64,000 nt of DNA from Sepiola atlantica (Eukaryota > Mollusca > Cephalopoda > Sepiida > Sepiolidae), in the NCBI GenBank assembly GCA_963556195.1, contig CAUVYP010000262.1, forward strand, positions 1,492,201 through 1,556,200, read 5' to 3'. Numbering within the stretch: position 1 is the stretch's first letter; every line of letters begins with the position of its first letter. Shown here in pieces: positions 52,922 to 64,000 of this stretch. The notes beneath the pieces are model-generated. The model saw only the letters and a list, made by a program, of their open reading frames with translations, was not told where the DNA came from and did not search any database. The position numbers and the translations under genes were made by a program.

Positions 52922-53935
52922 AGGTACTTATCCCCGCCCCGGTGTTCATACTATATACGTATCTATTGCCACCCCGGTGCGCATACTATATACGTACCTA
53001 TCGCCGCTCCAGTGCACATAATATATACATACCTTTCGCAACCCCGGTGTAGATACTACATAAGTACCTATCGACGCCCTGGGTACAGATACAATATAAG
53101 TACCTATCGCCGCCACGGTGCAAATGCTAAATACGTACCTATCCCCGCCCCGGTGCAAATGCTAAATACGTACTTATCGCCACCCCGGTGCGAATGCTAA
53201 ATATGTAGCTATTGCCGCCCCAGTGTGCATACTGCATAAGTACCTATCACTGCCCCAATGCAAATACTAAAAATGTTCATATCGCTGCCCTGGTGCGAAT
53301 GCTAAATACGTACCTATCACCGGCCCGGTGCACATGCTATATACATACTTTTTGCCGCCTGTGTGCACATGCAATATACGTACCTATCGCCACCCCTGAA
53401 TGCTAAATACGTACCTATCGCCGCCCCAGTGCGAATGCTTAATATGTACCTATCACCGCCCCGTTGCGCGTGATATATACGTACCTATCGCCGCCCCGTT
53501 GCGCATGCTATATACGTACCTATCCCCGCCCCACTGTGCGTGCTATATACGTACCGATCGCCGCCCTGGAGCGCATTCTAAATACATACCTATCACCGGC
53601 CCGGTGCACATGCTGTATACGTACTTATTGCCGTCCATGTGCACATGCTATATACGTACCTATCGACGACCCAGTGTGCATACAACATATGTACATATCG
53701 CTGCCTCAGTGCGAATACTAAATATGTACATATCGCCGCACCGGTGCGAATGCTAAATACGTATCTATCGCCACCCCGGTGTGAATGCTAAATACGTACC
53801 TATCGGCACCCCTATGTACTAATATATACGTACCTATTGCCACTCCAGTGAACATACTATGTATATACCTATCGCCGGCCCGGTGCGCATACTATATTCA
53901 TACCTATCACCGCCCTAGTGTGCATACTATATTTT
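52922..53935 (+). repeat. 35-bp minisatellite (copy 2)
   Basis: Counterpart of 24524-25575, one unit shorter near 53790 where copy 1 has an additional 'cgttaccccggtg' unit. Confidence 0.92.
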
Positions 53936-54114
53936 TTTGGCACCACCCAAGAAAACTTTTTTTTTCATCCTCCCACATACTTAGAAATATTTTTAATTTA
54001 AAAGAAAAAACAATTTAACCCCCCTCGAAAGAAATTTTTTTTTTTACCCTTCCCCATACATAGAAATATTTTCAGTTAAAGAAAGAAAAAAAAATTCCGA
54101 GGTGACTCGTTCAT
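53936..54114 (+). other. Homopolymer-rich spacer (copy 2)
   Basis: Counterpart of 25576-25747. No gene. Confidence 0.6.
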
Positions 54115-54722
54115 ATCAAAGAACCATACTGCAGAAGCCTCCGGGTCCTATATTGTAGAAGCACCCCTGGTGCTGGGTCCTATACTGTAGAAGAACCCCT
54201 GGCTGCTATACTGCAGAGCACACATGGTCCCTATTCTTCATAGGCCTCCGGGTCCTATATTGTAGAAGCACCCCCGGTACTGGGTCCTATATTGTAGAAA
54301 CACCCCTAGTCCCTATACTGGAGAAACACCCATTGTCTCTATTCTGCAGAAGCCTCCGGGTCCTAAATTTAGAAGCACCCTGGTGCTGGGTCCTATACTG
54401 TCGAAGCACCCCTGGTCCCTATACTGGAGAAGCACTTATATTTCTAGGGACCGTTATACTTTAGAAGCACCAACATTCCTCGGGGGACCGTCATACTTTA
54501 GAAGCATCAACATTTGTGGGGACCGTTATACTGTAGAAGCACCAATATTTCTAGGGATCGTTATACTTTAGAAGCACCAACGTTCCTGGGGAGGGACCAT
54601 TATACTTTAGAAGCACCAATATTTCTAGGGACCGTTATACTTTAGAAGCATCAACATTCCTGGAGACCATTATACTTTAGAAGCACCAATATTTCTAGGG
54701 ACCGTTATACTTCAGAAGCCCC
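54115..54722 (+). repeat. 'tgtagaagcaccc' tandem array (copy 2), expanded
   Basis: As 25748-26220 but with about 135 extra bases of 'ctagggaccgttatacttt' units at 54570-54705. Confidence 0.87.
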
Positions 54723-54978
54723 TACATTACTTTGCAAATCAAGTAGGCCTCCTGAGAACTACTGACATCACTCTTACCGGTTGCCTTCCTATGTTGTTAT
54801 TGATGCATCCGGACAGAAGTTATGGGACGACCTGATACAACCGGACACAATTTAGGGCAAGACGTGTACATCTGGCAAGGGATTATGCAGCATGTTTAGG
54901 GAGTCAGCATTTTTATAAAGTTATTACATAAATACATTGGATAATTTCCAAATTACTACTGATTAACGTTAAAAAAAT
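54723..54978 (+). other. Spacer between arrays (copy 2)
   Basis: Counterpart of 26221-26471. No gene. Confidence 0.55.
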
Positions 54979-56593
54979 TGATATGTATCATGGATATGTA
55001 TCATGTATCATTTATATGTATCATGTATATGTATCATGTATATATATCGTGTATCATGTATATGTGTCATGTGTATGTATCATGTATACATATATGTATC
55101 ATGTATATGTATCATGTATAGGTATATATATATCATGTATCGTGGATATGTATATGTATCATGTATGATGGATATGTATCATATATCATGTATCATGGAT
55201 ATGTATCATGGATATGTGTTATGTATCATAGATATGAATCATGTAACATGTATATGTATCATGTATATGTATATGTATCATGGATATGTATCAATGATAT
55301 ATATCATAAATGTGTATCATCTATCCTTGATATGTATCATGTATATGTATCATGGATATGTATCATGTATCATGGATATGTATATGTATCATTGATATAT
55401 ATATATGTTTCATGGACATGTATCATGTATATGTATCATGGATATATATATGTTTCATGGATATGTATCATGTGTATGTATCATGTATCATACATATGTA
55501 TCATGTATCATGTACCATAGATATGTGTTATGTATCATAGATATGTTTCATGTATCATGTATCATGGATATGTATCATGGATATGTATATGTATCATGGA
55601 TATGTATCTTGTATATGTATCATGTATCTTGGATATGTATGATGGATCATGGATATTTATCATGAATATGTATCCTGTATCATATATATGTATCATTTAA
55701 CATATATCATATATATGTATCATGTATCATAGATATGTATTATGGATCATAGATATGTATCATGGATATGTATCATGTATCATATATATTTATCATGTAT
55801 CATAGATGCGTTATGTACCATAGATATTATCATGTATCATGGATATGTATCATGGATATGTATCATGGATATGTATCATGGATATATATCATGGATATGT
55901 ATCATGTATCTTGGATATATATCATGGATATGTATCATTGATATGTATAATGTATCACTGATATGTATATTTATCATTGATATGTATCATGTACCATGGA
56001 TAGGTATCATAGATATGTATCATGTAGCAAGGATATGTATCATGTATCAAGGATATGTATCTTGGATATGTATCATGTATCATAGATATGTATGATGGAT
56101 ACGTATGATAGATATGTATAATGTATCATAGATATGTATCATAGATATTTATCATGTATCACGGATATGTATCATGGATATGTATCATGTACCATAGATA
56201 TGTATCATGTATATATATCATTGATATGTATCATGTATCACGGATATGTATCATGGATATGTATCATTTGTCATTGATATTTATTATGGATATGTATAAT
56301 GTATATGTATCATGGATATGTATCATGTATCATGGATATGTATCGTGAATATGTATCATGAATATGTATCATGGATATCTATCATGTATCATAGATGTGT
56401 ATCATATGTATCATGGATATGTATCATAGATATATATTATGTATCATGGATATGTATCATAGATATGTATCATGTATAATAGATACTTATCATGTATCAT
56501 GGATATGTATCATGTATCATAGATATGTATCATGGATATGTACCATAGATATGTATTATGTATCATAGATATGTATCATGTATCATAGATATT
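54979..56593 (+). repeat. ATG-rich 'gatatgtatcatg' array (copy 2)
   Basis: Counterpart of 26472-28193, about 100 bases shorter, mostly from loss of units equivalent to 26700-26830. Confidence 0.93.
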
Positions 56594-58390
56594 CTTCATC
56601 ATTTTCAATCCCATCATGGTATTCTTCATCATTTTCAATCCTCTCATGATATTCTTCATCATTTTCAATCCTCTCATGATATTCTTCATCATTTTCAATC
56701 CCTTCATGGTATTCTTCATCATTTTCAATCCTCTTATAATATTCTTCATCATTTACAACTCTCTCATGATGTTCTTTCATAATTTTCCATTACCATCATG
56801 GTATTCTTCAGCATTTTCAATACTCTCATGATATTCTTTATGATTTTTAATCTCCTAGTGAAATTCTTCATCATTTTCAATCCTCTCATCATATTCTTCA
56901 TCATTTTCAATCCTCTCATGGTATTCTTCATCATTTTCAATCCCCTCATGATATTCTTCATCATTTTCAATCCTCTCATGATATTCTTCATCATTTTCAA
57001 TCCTCTCATGATATTCTTCATCATTTTCAATCCTCTCATGATATTCTTCATCATTTTCAATCCGTTCATGATGTTCTTAATCATTTTACATCTTCTCATG
57101 ATGTTCTTCATCATTTTAAATCCTGTCATGATGTTCTTAATCATTTTCAATCCTCTCATGATATTCTTCATCATTTTCAATCCTTATGATATTCTTCATC
57201 ATTTTCAATCCTCTCATGATATTCTTCATCATTTTCAATCCTTATGATATTCTTCATCATTTTCAATCCTCTCATGATATTCTTCATCATTTTCAATCCC
57301 ATCATGGTATTCTTCATCATTTTCAATCCTAATCATGATATTCTTCATCATTTTCCCTTTTCTCATGATGTTCTTTATCATTTTCAATCCTCTCATTATA
57401 TTCTTCAGCATTTTCAATCCTCTCATGATATTCTTAATCATTTTCAATCCTTTCATGATATTATTAATCATGTTCAATCCTCTCATGATATTCTTCATCA
57501 TTTTCAATCCTCTTATGATATTCTTCATCATTTTCAATCCTTTCATTATATTCTTCATTTTCAATCCTCTTATGATGGTCTTAATCATTTTACATCGTCT
57601 CATGATATTCTTAATCATTTTCAATCCTCTCATGATATTTTTCATCATTTTCAATCCCCTCATTGTATTTTCAATCCTCTCATTGTATTTTTCATCATTT
57701 TCTAACCCCCTCATGATATTCTTCATCATTTTCAATTCTCTCATGATGTTCTTGATAATTTTCAATCCTCTCATGATGTTCTTCATCATTTTCAATCCCC
57801 TCTTGGTATTCTTCAGCATTTTCAATCCTCTCATAATATTCTACATATTATTCAATCCTCTCATGGTATTCATCAGCATTTTCAATCCTCTCATTGTATT
57901 CTTCATCATTTTCAACCCCCTCATGATATTTTTCATCATTTTCAATCCTCTCATGATGTTCTTCATCATTTTCAATCCTCTCATGATATTCTTCAGCATT
58001 TTCAATCATCTCATCGTATTCGTCATCATTTTCGACCCGTTCATGATTTTCTGCATCATTTTCAATCCCATCATTTTATTCTTCATCATTTTCAATCCTC
58101 TCATGATATTCTTCATCATTTTCAATCCTTTCATGATATTCTTCATCATTTTCAATCCACTCATGATATTCTTCATCATTTTCAATCCACTCATGATATT
58201 CTTCATCATTTTCAATCCTCTCACTCTATTATTCATCATTTTCAATCACTTTATTCTTCTTCATTTTTAATCCCCTTATGATATTATTAATCATTTTCAT
58301 TCCTCACATGATATTATTAATAATTTTTAATCTTCTCATGGTATTCTTCATTATTTTCAATCCCATCATGATATTTTTCCTCATTTTCAA
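56590..58390 (+). repeat. 30-bp array (copy 2)
   Basis: Counterpart of 28190-29990, with unit gains and losses. Here too both strands hold long repeat-driven open frames. Confidence 0.95.
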
Positions 58391-58782
58391 TCGCCAAATA
58401 CAAGGAGGCCTCTAGAGCTATACTAAAATAACTCTCGCTTATTCCCCTATCTTTTATCAGGGCAATAGTTTGAAGAAAAATGCAAAATAAACAATAATAA
58501 CGTGACGATAGCATAAAATAATATCCGAACCTATCACTATGACGTCATGTACCTATGTATGTGACGTCATGCGCACAAGATAACATTAAAAATCGTGATC
58601 ACATTAAACGAAAAAATGGCTATTTAACCCCTTAAAAATGAATCTTTTTTTTAATGTTTCGATATTATTTTCTCGAGGTTATGCCGGTTAAAATAATATC
58701 TAATTCGGAGGTGTTTGTTTAGTATTTTACAAGCCTTAGCGTTATATACATATCACAGATTTTTGCCTTATATGTATTGAGA
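58391..58782 (+). other. Non-repetitive spacer (copy 2)
   Basis: Counterpart of 29991-30401, without the 'gatgagat' microsatellite expansion. Confidence 0.55.
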
Positions 58783-59291
58783 AGACTAGCAGGGCTACCC
58801 GGCGTTGCTCGGGTTATAGAATAGAAGAAAAATCGCGTGTGTAACATCTTTATATTCAAACTTCTATTTCTCTCCCTTTCTCTATAGCCGTCTCTTTATC
58901 TTTCTACTTTTCTCTTCTCTGGTCGCCCAATTTCACAGCTACTTTCTCATTTTGCTTTTGCGAAAGCTGTTTCTTCCCCACCATTCCTCTTACGTTGGCC
59001 AGGGCAAAAGTATGACATATTTCTATAAAAAGTACCACCTCTGTCTGTGCCTTCTATATAGGTACATAATATATAAGTACCTATCGCCACTCTGGTGTGA
59101 ATGCTAAATCCGTATCTATTGTCGCCCAGGTGCGCATGGTATGTACGTACTTATCGCCATCCCTGTTCACATGCTATATACGTACCTATTACAGCCCCGG
59201 TGCGCATACTATATATGTACCTATTGGCGTTGCACGGGGATCACTTCTCCAGTCGCCCTCCTTCCACAGTTGCCAGGAGTAAAAGATGTCA
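58783..59291 (+). repeat. Head module H6 with short 35-bp minisatellite
   Basis: Counterpart of 30402-30916. After the minisatellite comes 'ggcgttgcacggggatcac', and the DNA then continues as in 35586 onwards. Confidence 0.82.
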
Positions 59292-61514
59292 CGTACATGG
59301 TTGCCAATTCACCCTGGCTACACTATCTCCGGCCTCCCCTAAACTCTGCACTACCTCTCCATTCCCTGGAGTAAAAATGTAACATTTCTATTAAAAGTAC
59401 CATATTTGTCTTCATTATTAATGTTAATAAGGGTGTTTGTTTATTTACTTCTTCATGTCCGTGTATGTTAGATAAAATAACCTAGGTCGATCAGGCCCCT
59501 CTGACAGCAGTCTTTGTTAATGATAATAATGGTGTCTATTTACTTCTTTCATGTTTGTGTATGTTAGATTAAATAACCTAGGTTGATCACCGATTAAATA
59601 TTTTATATGAATATAATAAATGCTATCAATGGGGAAGAATAATTTTTTCTTTTAAATTCACCGATCGAGACGTTATTTTATATGAATATAAATAATAGTG
59701 CTAACAATGGGGACCCTTCGTATCCATTCTACTCAGACTCCGTAATATACCATTAGCGTTGAACTCCAGGCCTTGACTCTTTCCTGAACATCAGGCTCTG
59801 ACTCCTACCCGAACAATTAGGACCTGACTACTTCCTGAAGAGCTGGCTCCGACTCCTTAAACATCAGGGTGACTCTTTCATATACTGCAAGCTCTGAATC
59901 TTTTCCCGAACCTCCAGCTTTGACTGTTTCACTGTTTGACTGCTCCCCGAACATCAGTTTTTTTTTTTTAATCCTGTGCTATGGTGTGTATAATAAACAC
60001 ACCTGCTCTATCTAGGATATTGAACTCTATTTGATTAAACACTCGTTCTATGTAGGATAATGAGCACTTTTAAAATAAGGAGGCCAAGAGAGCACTATCA
60101 CAATCAAGCGCCTAGAACTTGTTAAATTTCAATGTAAAAAAATGCTGACTGATTTGCTATTCTCTTTTACTGGATAACATTAAAAGCAGTGTTTAATTAT
60201 TGATAACATTAAAGGGAAAATGCCAATGTTACCTTACTGTAAAGAATTTACTATTTTATGTTAACCTTCCACTAACCTTGCTCAGCAACAAATGTCTTAG
60301 CTGGGTTATTTAACATATATATATTATTTTTTTTTCATATGTTAGAACAATGATGACCGACGACACTCTTTCCCGCACTTCTGATGGTCTTGTGTCTAAT
60401 TTGTGTTATGAGTAAATGTGGTATTGTGGTGACTAACATTCTAGTTATAGTAGGATATACATTTTTATTACTTTAGAACACTTTTGAAAGCCTTGTTTTG
60501 AATGTAATTTTTTCATATTTTCTGCAAGTAAATAATTCAAAGTTTAGTATTTGTTCAGATGTATGCTACAACCCTTAATTGGTAACTGAAGTCGGTACCA
60601 GTCCAAGTGTTTGGTTAACGTCCGTAAAAAACTAAAAAGAATGAAAGTTTACAACTTGTTCAATAAAGCAAAAAGCAAATATAAGGTTATGAGTAAATGT
60701 GGTATTGTGGTGACTGATCATTCTAGTTAAAAGTAGAATAGACCGAATTTACAGAAAGCTGCTGTATTTAGGGTAAAGAACACCGACAGATTAAGCAGGT
60801 ACACCTTACCAAGTGTTACACTGTTCTATCTAACATATTGAACAGTTACTGATTTAGTATATATCCATTAGTAAATTACACACATGCTCTCTCTAGGATA
60901 TTATGCACTGTTAGATTCACCATAAGACATACTAAGAGTCACACTATATTATAACACATACTTGCTCTATCTAGAGTATTAAGTACATCCAAATGCAGCA
61001 TTTACTATTTTTGAGTGTCCTACTGCATTATTGCACACATCTGTTGCATCTAGGGAACTGATCAGTGTTTTCTACAAAATATAACATTTAGAAAGTGTCC
61101 TAGTGTAGTAATTATTTATTGCTCCTGAGTTTGTTTCAGATTATAAACCTAGGCATGAACAACAAAACAATAGTCAAAAAATGTGCTTAACATATTTATG
61201 AAAAATGATTAGTTTATTGCTCAATATATTGAAACACATTTATTTTAAGTTTGTTCACCACTTTCAAGCAAGAATATAATGAAAAAAAACAAAAACAATT
61301 TTATATTTAAATGGGTGATTTTTATTTTAATGTGTCTTTTGAGAATGTGTAATTGTGTCAAAAGATAAAAACACAAATTTAAAAAAGGAACTGCAGCACT
61401 TAATGATATCAATCACAGAAACACATTGTTCAATTGTGATGTTTTAGTAATAACACGTTTTTTTAACCGTCCTCATTTTGATTATTTGTAATAAGATTTT
61501 TGCTATAGTCTTCA
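59292..61514 (+). repeat. Segmental duplication, copy 2, second block
   Basis: Counterpart of 35586-37767, with scattered substitutions and small indels (for example around 59705-59725 and 60780-60815). No gene is recognised. Confidence 0.85.
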
Positions 61515-62320
61515 TCTTCTTCTTCTATTATATAAAGGGCACTTGTCTGTATGTCTGTCTGTCTGTCTGTTTGTTTGTTTGTATGTCCAGATACTCCTCC
61601 GAGAGGACCCAACAAACAGTCACACGGTTGACGTCTTTATGACAGCCCAGCCCCGGGACGTATAATATCTCAGAACCGGGAAAAAAAATGGACTCTTCGG
61701 GGGTCGACTGAGAAATTTCTCCAATGGGGGGGGGGGGCCTTTTTCCTCGATTTTCAACGTTGTTTAGTACTAATTTGAGAAAAAAACAATGACATCATGT
61801 AGAATTTGAGAAATAATGCACCGTCATGATTTTAACAGGAAATGACGTCAGAGGAAATCCCTAACGGCTCTTTTTTGAACATGAGTTTATAGTGAAGCAA
61901 GTGTTGCTTAATCACAAACGGCACTTTTTTTGAACGCGAGTCCATAGTCAAGCATGGGTTGCTTACTTACTAACGGCACTTTTTAGAACATGAGTCCATA
62001 GTGATGCAAGGGTTGCTTAACTTCTAACGGCACTTTTTGATACATGCGTTTATAGTGACGCAAGTGTTGTTTAATCAATAACGGCACTTTTTTTAACATG
62101 AGTTCATAGTGAAGCAAGGGTTGCTTAATCCTAACCAAATTTTTTCTGTTGACATGATAACATCCTCCTAGGTATTACCTCCTCCTTTTTGAGAGGTGTG
62201 AAGTTAGTGTAGTATCAGTAAAATTAAAGTAATAAATAATTATGCTCCCCCACTGTTTTCATAAATATTTGTATGCTCCCCCATTGTTTTCACTAATATT
62301 TCTATACATATTGTATACAT
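61515..62320 (-). repeat. Inverted, diverged copy of the spacer, 54-bp and 80-bp modules
   Basis: Reading the minus strand, this gives in order the ~80-bp repeat (about 62230-62310), the 'aaaaaggaggaggtaat' spacer, five or so 54-bp units (61870-62140) and the 'aatcgaggaaaaagg' spacer down to 'gacaagtgcc' near 61540. This is the module order of 51400-52630, but diverged. A (tctg)n/(tttg)n run lies at 61548-61583. Confidence 0.8.
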
Positions 62321-62329
62321 ATTGAAAAC

Positions 62330-62636
62330 TTGGGGTGGGTGTGGGGGGTGTCGGCATTCGCCGGCGTGAGCGCCTCAGGAGAAATTTGGGGAAGAGGGGG
62401 GGGGGTATCGGCATTAAGCGGTGTGGCGCCTCAGGCCAAATCTGGGGACGGTAAGTGTCGGCATTCGGCGGTGGGGCGCCTCAGGCGAAATTCGGGGAGG
62501 AGTGTCGGCATTCGCCAGTATGAGCGCCTCAGGCCGAATTTGGGGGAGTGTCGGCATTCGCCGGTGTGAGCGACTCAGGCCGAATTTGGTGGAGTGTCGG
62601 CATTCGCCGGTGGTGCGCCTCAGGCCAAATCTTTTT
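62330..62636 (+). repeat. 'gtcggcattcgccgg' array, about seven units
   Basis: GC-rich units of about 40-60 bp with 'gtgtcggcattcgccggtg' and 'gagcgcctcaggc'. Open frames over it are repeat-driven. A single related unit is at 52070-52130 in the other orientation. Confidence 0.88.
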
Positions 62637-63875
62637 GTTTTTTTTTGTTTTTTTTTGTTTTGAAGTCAAAATATTTCTCAGGGTTGGGGGAGAGTGAAAA
62701 ATTAGGGTGCTGGAGAGATTTAGGGGTCGGGGAAAATTTTAGGGGTATGGACGAACTTTTTAGGGGTCAGGCCAAATGTTTTTGTTTTTTTTTGTTTTGA
62801 AGTCAAACTATTTCTCAGGGTTGGGGGAGAGTTAAAAATTAGGGGGCTGGAGAGATTTAGGGGTCGGGGAAAATTTTAGGGGTCAGGACGAACTTTTTAG
62901 GGTCAGGCCAAATTTTTTTGTTTTTTTTTGTTTTTTTTTGTTTTGAAGTCAAAATATTTCTCATAGTTGGAGGAGAGTGAAAAATTAGGGGGCTGGAGAG
63001 ATTTAGGGGTCGGGGAAAATTTTAAGAGTCAGGACGAACTTTTTAGGGGTCAGGTCAAATTTTTTTCTTTTTTTTTGTTTTGAAGTCAAAATATTTCTCA
63101 TGGTTGGGGGAGAGTGAAAAATTAGGGGCTGGAGAGATTTAGGGGACGGGGAAAATTTTAGGGGTCAGGACGCACTTTTTAGGGGTCAGGCCAAATTTTT
63201 TTGTTTTTTTTTGTTTTGAAGTCAAAATATTTCTCATGGTTGGAGGAGAGTGAAAAATTAGAGGGCTGGAGAGATTTAGGGGTCGGGGAAAATTTTAGGG
63301 TCAGGACAAACCTTTTAGGGGTCAGGCCAAATTTTTTTCTTTTTTTTGGTGTTGAACTGAAAATATTTTTCAGGGTTGGGGGAGAGTGAACAATTAGGGG
63401 GCTGGAGAGATTAAGGGGTCGGGGAAAATTTTAGGGGTCAGGCGGAACTTTTTAGGGGTCAGGCCAAATTTTTTTGTTTTTTTTTGTTTTGAAGTCAAAA
63501 TATTTCTCATCGTTAGGGGAGAGTGAAAAATTAGGGGGCTTGAGAGATTCAGGGGTCGGGGAAAATTTAAGGGGTCAGGACGAACTTTTTAGGGTCAGGC
63601 CAAATTTTTTTCTTTTTTTTTGTTTTGAACTCAAAATATTTCTCATGGTTGGGGGAGAGTGAAAAATTAGGGGGCTGGAGACATTCAGGGTCGGGAAAAT
63701 TTTAGGGGTCAGGCGGAACTTTTTAGGGGTCAGGCCAAATTTTTTTGTTTTTTTTTGTTTTGAAGTCAAAATATTTCTCATGGTTGAGGGAGAGTGAAAA
63801 ATTAGGGGCTGGAGAGATTTAGGGGACGGGGAAAATTTTAGGGGTTAGGCCAAATTTTTTAGGGGTCTGCCCAAA
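62637..63875 (-). repeat. ~138-bp tandem array, inverted relative to 50296-50956
   Basis: About nine units with 'gaagtcaaaatatttctca', 'ggagagtgaaaaattaggg' and 'ttaggggtcaggccaaa'. Unit starts fall near 62660, 62800, 62944, 63077, 63218, 63353, 63490, 63627 and 63760. Confidence 0.92.
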
Positions 63876-64000
63876 TTTAGGGGCGGCAATATGTACGTAT
63901 TTAGCTTCCACACCGGGGCGGCGATAGGTACTTATTTAGCATTCAGCGGTGGTGATAGGTACTTATATAGCATGTGCACATGGGCGGTAATAAGTACGTA
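63876..64000 (-). repeat. 35-bp minisatellite, inverted, cut by the window end
   Basis: About three units in reverse orientation ('cggggcggcgataggtac'). Confidence 0.85.

Larger units (their letters stand above)
51027..61514 (+). repeat. Segmental duplication, copy 2 (contiguous)
   Basis: Direct copy of 22627-30916 plus 35586-37767, without the extra 4.66 kb of copy 1. At about 59291 the sequence runs straight through 'cacgtacatggttgccaattc', as in 35575-35595. The end of the match is at 'gctatagtcttcat', after which the copies differ completely. Confidence 0.9.

Overview
This window looks like transposon- and satellite-rich, AT-rich nuclear DNA from an invertebrate-type animal. The evidence is the element set: a BEL/Pao retroelement, L1/Tx1-type LINEs, a Ty3/gypsy element, a Helitron-type PIF1 helicase relic, a SINE-like repeat and many long tandem arrays. 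A mollusc is a plausible guess, but nothing here fixes the phylum. I see no convincing host protein-coding gene and no bacterial signature.

Layout. At 0.66-0.9 kb there is a 5'-truncated SINE-like repeat. At 1.4-3.9 kb (minus strand) there is a decayed BEL/Pao element. Its integrase reading frame ends in a PHD-like cysteine cluster and an AT-hook-like tail, and a 170-bp putative LTR follows. At 3.9-22.6 kb (minus strand) three L1/Tx1-type LINE copies (A, B, C) lie head to tail. They are separated by the same 16-17-bp direct repeat, which is the sequence at the BEL LTR/leader junction. Copies A and B share an internal deletion that fuses the N-terminal part of ORF1 to the reverse transcriptase and removes almost all of the endonuclease. 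Copy C keeps the endonuclease. Copy B is split near its 3' end by a young Ty3/gypsy element (9.0-13.3 kb) whose two 296-bp LTRs differ at one base.

From 22.6 kb the DNA is almost entirely repeats: an ~80-bp array, a 54-bp array, ~285-bp 'head' modules followed by 35-bp minisatellites, a 'gtagaagcaccc' array, a long ATG/GATATGTATC array and a 30-bp array. This whole series (22.63-30.92 kb, then 35.59-37.77 kb) is present again as a direct segmental duplication at 51.03-61.51 kb. The first copy carries ~4.66 kb of extra DNA at 30.92-35.58 kb. That extra DNA includes a second putative 170-bp LTR, a TIR element, a perfect 30-bp hairpin and a ~250-bp palindrome. From 61.5 kb to the window end, modules of the same family run in inverted orientation.

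Between the two duplicates lie a SINE-like repeat whose 5' end resembles the U2 snRNA 5' domain (39.05 kb), a satellite region partly enclosed by ~550-bp inverted arms (41.4-44.4 kb), a Helitron helicase relic (44.7-46.5 kb) and a 271-bp tandem duplication (48.5-49.1 kb). No genes cooperate here in a pathway. The relationships are between mobile elements: LINEs inserted into BEL, gypsy inserted into a LINE, and a SINE that may share the LINE 3' tail.
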